Shown: positions 29,111 to 33,588 of the stretch, one piece after another
How the letters are laid out: each line of letters starts with the position of its first letter
How positions within the stretch are numbered: the first letter of the stretch is position 1
Source: an uncultured Pseudobutyrivibrio sp.
GTDB taxonomy: Bacteria > Bacillota > Clostridia > Lachnospirales > Lachnospiraceae
Length of the DNA stretch: 33,588 nucleotides
Direction: 5' to 3'
Assembly: GCA_946548305.1 (NCBI GenBank)
Contig: CAMNPQ010000005.1
Location: forward strand, 1 to 33,588
The notes under the pieces: model-generated
Database searches by the model: none
The model's input: the letters and a program-made list of their open reading frames with translations, nothing else
Told to the model about the DNA's origin: nothing
Made by a program: the position numbers and the translations under genes

Positions 29111-29502
29111 AAACTATAAATGATAGCAATTATGTAGATACTGCGGAAGCAGTTATAAAACACTTAAAGTCAAAGGTAAATACTAAAACAAATAAACCGA
29201 TTCCAATGGTCTCTACATCAAAAATCAGAAACCTTTTGGCTATGTCAGCGGACATTTACAACAATGTTTTGCTTCTGCAGGACGATACATTAAATGATGA
29301 ACTTGTTGGGCGCATAGAGTATTTAAGAATGAGATTTGTGTATGAAAGTGGCAGAGATCAAAGCGTAAAAGATTTTGTTTTAGAGGGAAAAATATTAGAT
29401 ATATTAAAGGAGATATCTGGTAGCAAGGCAAATTATATTTTGTTTAATCACTATATGGAAGCATTGATAGCTTATCATAAATTTTATGGTGGAAATGATT
29501 AG
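29107..29502 (+). CDS. csm2: Csm2 small subunit
   Basis: Small helical protein (TSKIRNLLAMSADIYN...LRMRFVYESGRD...VKDFV) between cas10 and csm3. Confidence 0.9.
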   Translation: MKTINDSNYVDTAEAVIKHLKSKVNTKTNKPIPMVSTSKIRNLLAMSADIYNNVLLLQDDTLNDELVGRIEYLRMRFVYESGRDQSVKDFVLEGKILDILKEISGSKANYILFNHYMEALIAYHKFYGGND

Positions 29503-29513
29503 GAGGCTGGGAA

Positions 29514-30173
29514 ATGTATAGTAAAATTCAAATTACAGGAAAGCTTAATATAGAAACAGGTATGCACATTGGAGGCTCTTCTGCTTTTGCTGCCATAGGA
29601 GCAGTGGATTCGCCAATAGTAAGAGATGTCAAAACAAATCTCCCGATGATTCCAGGATCATCATTAAAGGGAAAGATGAGAACACTTTTGGCAAAGGAAT
29701 ATAATGCTGGAGTATTACAACCTGATGATGACGATGAGCGTATTACACGTCTATTTGGTAGTGCAAAAAAGGGAAATGTAAAGAGAAGCAGACTGTTATT
29801 TTCAGATATGGTGTTGGCAAATCAGGAGGAACTCAGAAAGCTAGGCTTACAGAGTATGACGGAAGTAAAGTTCGAGAATTCTATAAATAGGGCAACTGCA
29901 GTAGCAAACCCACGCCAGATAGAAAGGGCTGTACGAGGTTCAGAATTTAATTTAGATATTATCTATGAATTTGAAAACGAAAAGGAATTCATAGAGGACA
30001 TGGAAACTTTAGCAGAGGCATTCAAGCTTCTTCGGTACGATTACCTGGGAGGAAATGGCTCTAGAGGATATGGCAAGGTCAGATTTGATGATTTGTATGC
30101 AGAAGTTGTAGTTGGTGAAGTGGAAGATTCATTAATGGATGAATGCAACAGAATGCTTAATACTGATAACTAA
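29514..30173 (+). CDS. csm3: Csm3 backbone / target-RNA nuclease subunit
   Basis: GMHIGGSSAFAAIGAVDSPIVRDVKTNLPMIPGSSLKGKMRTLLAKEYN. Asp32 aligns by eye with catalytic Asp33 of S. thermophilus Csm3. Confidence 0.96.
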   Translation: MYSKIQITGKLNIETGMHIGGSSAFAAIGAVDSPIVRDVKTNLPMIPGSSLKGKMRTLLAKEYNAGVLQPDDDDERITRLFGSAKKGNVKRSRLLFSDMVLANQEELRKLGLQSMTEVKFENSINRATAVANPRQIERAVRGSEFNLDIIYEFENEKEFIEDMETLAEAFKLLRYDYLGGNGSRGYGKVRFDDLYAEVVVGEVEDSLMDECNRMLNTDN

Positions 30174-30186
30174 GGTAGGGCATGGT

Positions 30187-31107
30187 ATGGAGTATGATAT
30201 TTTCAAACTAAAATTTCCCTATGGCATACACATAGGAGATAGGTCTTTAGAAAACTCTCATAATTCTTTTTTGGCGGACACACTGTTTTCGGCTTTATGT
30301 ATAGAAGCAGTAAAGGAAGGAAAAGAAACTTTTGAGAGACTATTGCAATATGCAAAAGCTGGTGAACTATTGATATCAGATGCATTTCCGTTTCTGGGGG
30401 ATGAGTTGTTTTTACCAAAGCCCTATATACGAATTAACGATAATAGCGATGGTACATCAACTTTAAAAAAGCAATATAAAAAAATGAACTATGTGGCTAT
30501 GTCAAAGTGGGATGAATATTTGGCAGGTAGTCTTAACCCAAATGATGAAATTGCTTTGGAAAAAAAGATTGGATGGTATAAAACCGAAACCCACTGTGCA
30601 ATAAGAGGTTTGGATGAAACCAAGCCATACAGGATTGGTTCATACGTTTTTTCTGACCAAGCAGGGTTATATATTATATATGGCTACGATAATGAGGATG
30701 CAAAGGATTTATTCTACAATCTACTAGATAAGTTATCCTTTTCTGGTATAGGTGGAAAAAGGTCTTCTGGTTTGGGTAGATTTGAGATATATACAGGAAA
30801 AATGTCAGAAGACATAAAAAACAGGCTTGAAACTGGCAATGACGCATTTATTTCTCTTTCGGTAAGTTTACCAAAGGATGACGAAATTTCAGATGTTATG
30901 CCAGACGCTAGGTATATGTTGGAAAAGAGAAGTGGTTTTGTTGAATCAGTCAGCTATTCAGACAGGTATATGCGAAAAAAGGACTTGTTTATGTTTGCAG
31001 CAGGATCGTTTTTTACAAAAAAGTATACTGGAGATATTTATGATGTATCGGCAGGGGGTAATCATCCAGTATATAGATATGGAAAGCCAATCTTTTTAGG
31101 AGTATAG
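30187..31107 (+). CDS. csm4: Csm4
   Basis: MEYDIFKLKFPYGIHIGDRSLENSHNSFLADTLFSALC...GIGGKRSSGLGRFEI. ATG 30187 fits better than tracked 30139, which lies inside csm3. Confidence 0.92.
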   Translation: MEYDIFKLKFPYGIHIGDRSLENSHNSFLADTLFSALCIEAVKEGKETFERLLQYAKAGELLISDAFPFLGDELFLPKPYIRINDNSDGTSTLKKQYKKMNYVAMSKWDEYLAGSLNPNDEIALEKKIGWYKTETHCAIRGLDETKPYRIGSYVFSDQAGLYIIYGYDNEDAKDLFYNLLDKLSFSGIGGKRSSGLGRFEIYTGKMSEDIKNRLETGNDAFISLSVSLPKDDEISDVMPDARYMLEKRSGFVESVSYSDRYMRKKDLFMFAAGSFFTKKYTGDIYDVSAGGNHPVYRYGKPIFLGV

Positions 31108-31111
31108 ATTT

Positions 31112-32212
31112 ATGAGGGATTATCTTAAAGAATATAATGTTGAGATTGAAACCATAGGTCCAGTATTCATTGGTTCAGGAAAAGAACTAAACAAGAAGGA
31201 ATATATTCTAAAGCAAAATGAAATATGGGTAATGGATGTTCAAAAGCTATATGAATATATGAAACAAAAAAGAATTGTGCCATTGTTCGAAAAGTTCTTT
31301 CTAAATGAGTATAGAAAGGATTTATATGGTTTTCTTAGGGAAAATAATATCAAGGCAGAAGATATAACACCGTATATTAAGTATAGGCTAAGGCAATCTG
31401 ACACATCTTTAGAAAGAGGTAATCAAATATCAGTATCTGAATTTGTGAAGGATTCTTACGGATTGCCCTATGTGCCAGGCAGCTCAATAAAAGGAATGTT
31501 GCGCACTATATTGTTGTCATACGAGATTATGTCAGACGGTTCTAGCTTTAATGAGGTAAAAGCTGGATTGCAGCAGGGGATAGGAAGAAAGACTGGCAGG
31601 AATAAATATCTTAGAAATGAGCAAAAGAATATAGAGGTGCAAGCATTTAACAAGCTTGATAAAAACGAAAAAAGAATTTCGGATGCTGTAAATGATATTT
31701 TGTCTGGATTAAGAGTGAGCGATTCTACCCCTCTGGCAATAGATGATTTAGTCTTGTGTCAACGAAGTGAGTATCACGCAGATGGAAGTGAGAACAAGCT
31801 AAATGTATTGAGGGAATGCATAAAACCTAAAACAAAGATATGTTTCACCCTAACAATAGATGAGACATTATGCAAATATACACCTAATGATATAATGAAT
31901 GCTATAAAACTATTTAGTGATAATTACAATGACGTTTTTCGAATGAAATATCCAAAGATTACCAAAGGGGCTGCCGACACTGTATACTTGGGAGGCGGCG
32001 TAGGATTTGTTTCAAAAACTAGTATATACCCTATGTTTGGGGATAAAATGGGAGTGAATGCTGTGGTTGATATATTTGATAATACAAATGTACCGAAGAA
32101 TCATAAGCACTACAAGGACAGGCAGATGGGGGTGGCACCACATATTCTAAAAACGGTTCATTATGAAGGAAAAATGTATCAAATGGGAGAGTGCAGATGG
32201 ATGTTTGTCTAG
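31112..32212 (+). CDS. csm5: Csm5
   Basis: YNVEIETIGPVFIGSGKELNKKEY...YGLPYVPGSSIKGMLRTILLSYE; after csm4. Confidence 0.93.
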   Translation: MRDYLKEYNVEIETIGPVFIGSGKELNKKEYILKQNEIWVMDVQKLYEYMKQKRIVPLFEKFFLNEYRKDLYGFLRENNIKAEDITPYIKYRLRQSDTSLERGNQISVSEFVKDSYGLPYVPGSSIKGMLRTILLSYEIMSDGSSFNEVKAGLQQGIGRKTGRNKYLRNEQKNIEVQAFNKLDKNEKRISDAVNDILSGLRVSDSTPLAIDDLVLCQRSEYHADGSENKLNVLRECIKPKTKICFTLTIDETLCKYTPNDIMNAIKLFSDNYNDVFRMKYPKITKGAADTVYLGGGVGFVSKTSIYPMFGDKMGVNAVVDIFDNTNVPKNHKHYKDRQMGVAPHILKTVHYEGKMYQMGECRWMFV

Positions 32213-32264
32213 ATTTCTGCTTTTTATCAGAAAAACAGAAAATATTTTCCCACGCAAAACAATG

Positions 32265-32298
32265 ATTCATGGCAGCAATAATAAGGGCTGCCATGGAT
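32265..32298 (+). other. Hairpin between csm5 and first CRISPR repeat
   Basis: attcatggcagc (32265-32276) pairs with gctgccatggat (32287-32298): 12 bp with one G-U, 10-nt loop; ends 3 bp before repeat 1. Confidence 0.65.
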
Positions 32299-32301
32299 GG
32301 T

Positions 32302-33588
32302 ATTTAGATATGTAGACTCCGAGAGGGGATGGAAACCAGCCCACAACTTATACATTCATTTTCGTATTTAACATTTAGATATGTAGACTCCGAGAGGGGA
32401 TGGAAACAATTCATTTATTTCATTCTTAGTAAATCCTATTAATTTAGATATGTAGACTCCGAGAGGGGATGGAAACCCTTTGTCAAATTCAAATAAATAC
32501 TTTTTATCTTATTTAGATATGTAGACTCCGAGAGGGGATGGAAACGCTTTAGTGTTAAATTCATCAAAAGGTTTCATATATTCATTTAGATATGTAGACT
32601 CCGAGAGGAGATGGAAACTTATAGTCAAAATTCATTGCTTCGTTATGTTCTATTTAGATATGTAGACTCCGAGAGGAGATGGAAACAATGTCTTCCTCCT
32701 TGACAAATATAAAAAAATAATTTAGATATGTAGACTCCGAGAGGGGATGGAAACGGGGTTCATTTAATGTTCTTATTTTAACAATACATTTAGATATGTA
32801 GACTCCGAGAGGAGATGGAAACTATTCTAAAACTGTTATTGTGTTACAAGTCTGTGACTATTTAGATATGTAGACTCCGAGAGGAGATGGAAACACTTCT
32901 GCAAGTTCTTTAGTAGTTTTCATTATCTTATTTAGATATGTAGACTCCGAGAGGGGATGGAAACGGGGTTCATTTAATGTTCTTATTTTAACAATACATT
33001 TAGATATGTAGACTCCGAGAGGAGATGGAAACTTATGTGCTTGTTTTTTCTCTAATTGAGTTTTAAAGCTAATTTAGATATGTAGACTACGAGAGGGGAT
33101 GGAAACAATAATCCAAATTGTATTAAATCCGAAAAAGAAATATTTAGCTATGTAGACTTCGAGAGGAGATGGAAACTTTACCTCCAAATTATGAACTTTT
33201 TAAAATATCATTTAGATATATAGACTCCGAGAGGAGATGGAAACTCTTCCAACATGTTATCTGCCATGTTTTCATAATACTTTGATGATTTAGATATATA
33301 GACTCCGAGAGGAGATGGAAACCTCATTTCTTCATATCGTTTCATTTGTTCTTTTGTATTTAGATATGTAGATTCCGAGAGGAGATGGAAACTTTGTAGC
33401 AAACTTGTGAACAACTTTTTTATAGTCACAGTTAGATATGTAGACTCCGAGAGGAGATGGAAACGGGTATTGCTCTTTTACGTAGTTTCTAACTATCTTT
33501 GCATTTAGATATATAGACTCCGAGAGGGGATGGAAACTTAATCTTCCTGTGATAAACATTTTGTTACTCATATTTAGAAATGTAGACT
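32302..33588 (+). CRISPR. CRISPR array: 18 full 35-bp repeats plus a partial 19th, 33-43 nt spacers, truncated at right edge
   Basis: Consensus ATTTAGATATGTAGACTCCGAGAGG(G/A)GATGGAAAC. Repeat starts: 32302, 32373, 32442, 32511, 32584, 32652, 32720, 32788, 32860, 32930, 32998, 33072, 33142, 33210, 33288, 33358, 33430, 33503, partial 33572. The 3' AUGGAAAC fits an 8-nt crRNA tag. Confidence 0.99.

Noticed and set aside
30139-30186. N-terminal extension of Csm4 from the tracked start
   Set aside because: Overlaps the csm3 3' end out of frame; homology-like sequence begins at MEYDIFKLKFPYGIHIG (30187).
33208-33571. Minus-strand ORFs with repeated FPSPLGVYISK
   Set aside because: They are translations through the CRISPR repeats; the periodic peptide is the repeat itself, not a repeat protein.

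Overview
The window looks like a Lachnospiraceae-type Firmicute chromosome segment; taxon is inferred from gene style only. Nearly all genes are on the + strand. From left to right: (1) a signalling and peptide-export locus (1-12492): a 5'-truncated hybrid histidine kinase, a REC-only response regulator, a beta-propeller hybrid kinase, a short HlyD-like protein, a C39-peptidase ABC exporter (PCAT/NHLM type), a second NHLM-type ABC transporter, and two small double-glycine-leader peptides with four-Cys cores; (2) glmS and a complete rmlDBAC dTDP-rhamnose operon; (3) a DUF975-like membrane protein, an Sfp-type PPTase and a glycogen debranching enzyme; (4) a partner-switching-like module (RsbW-like kinase, a duplicated unknown protein, a STAS protein) ending in a clear terminator; (5) a LURP-one-like gene, a 62-aa small ORF and a type III-A CRISPR-Cas operon (csm6, cas6, cas10/csm1, csm2-csm5), followed by a CRISPR array with 18 full repeats that runs off the right edge. 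The most notable signals are the exported zinc-ribbon-like peptides, a repeated TGTGACA-N4-TGTGACA-N10-(-10) promoter architecture at three loci, and several array features: a duplicated spacer, mosaic repeat variants that keep a GNRA hairpin, and a hairpin abutting the first repeat. All family calls come from reading motifs; no database search was run.
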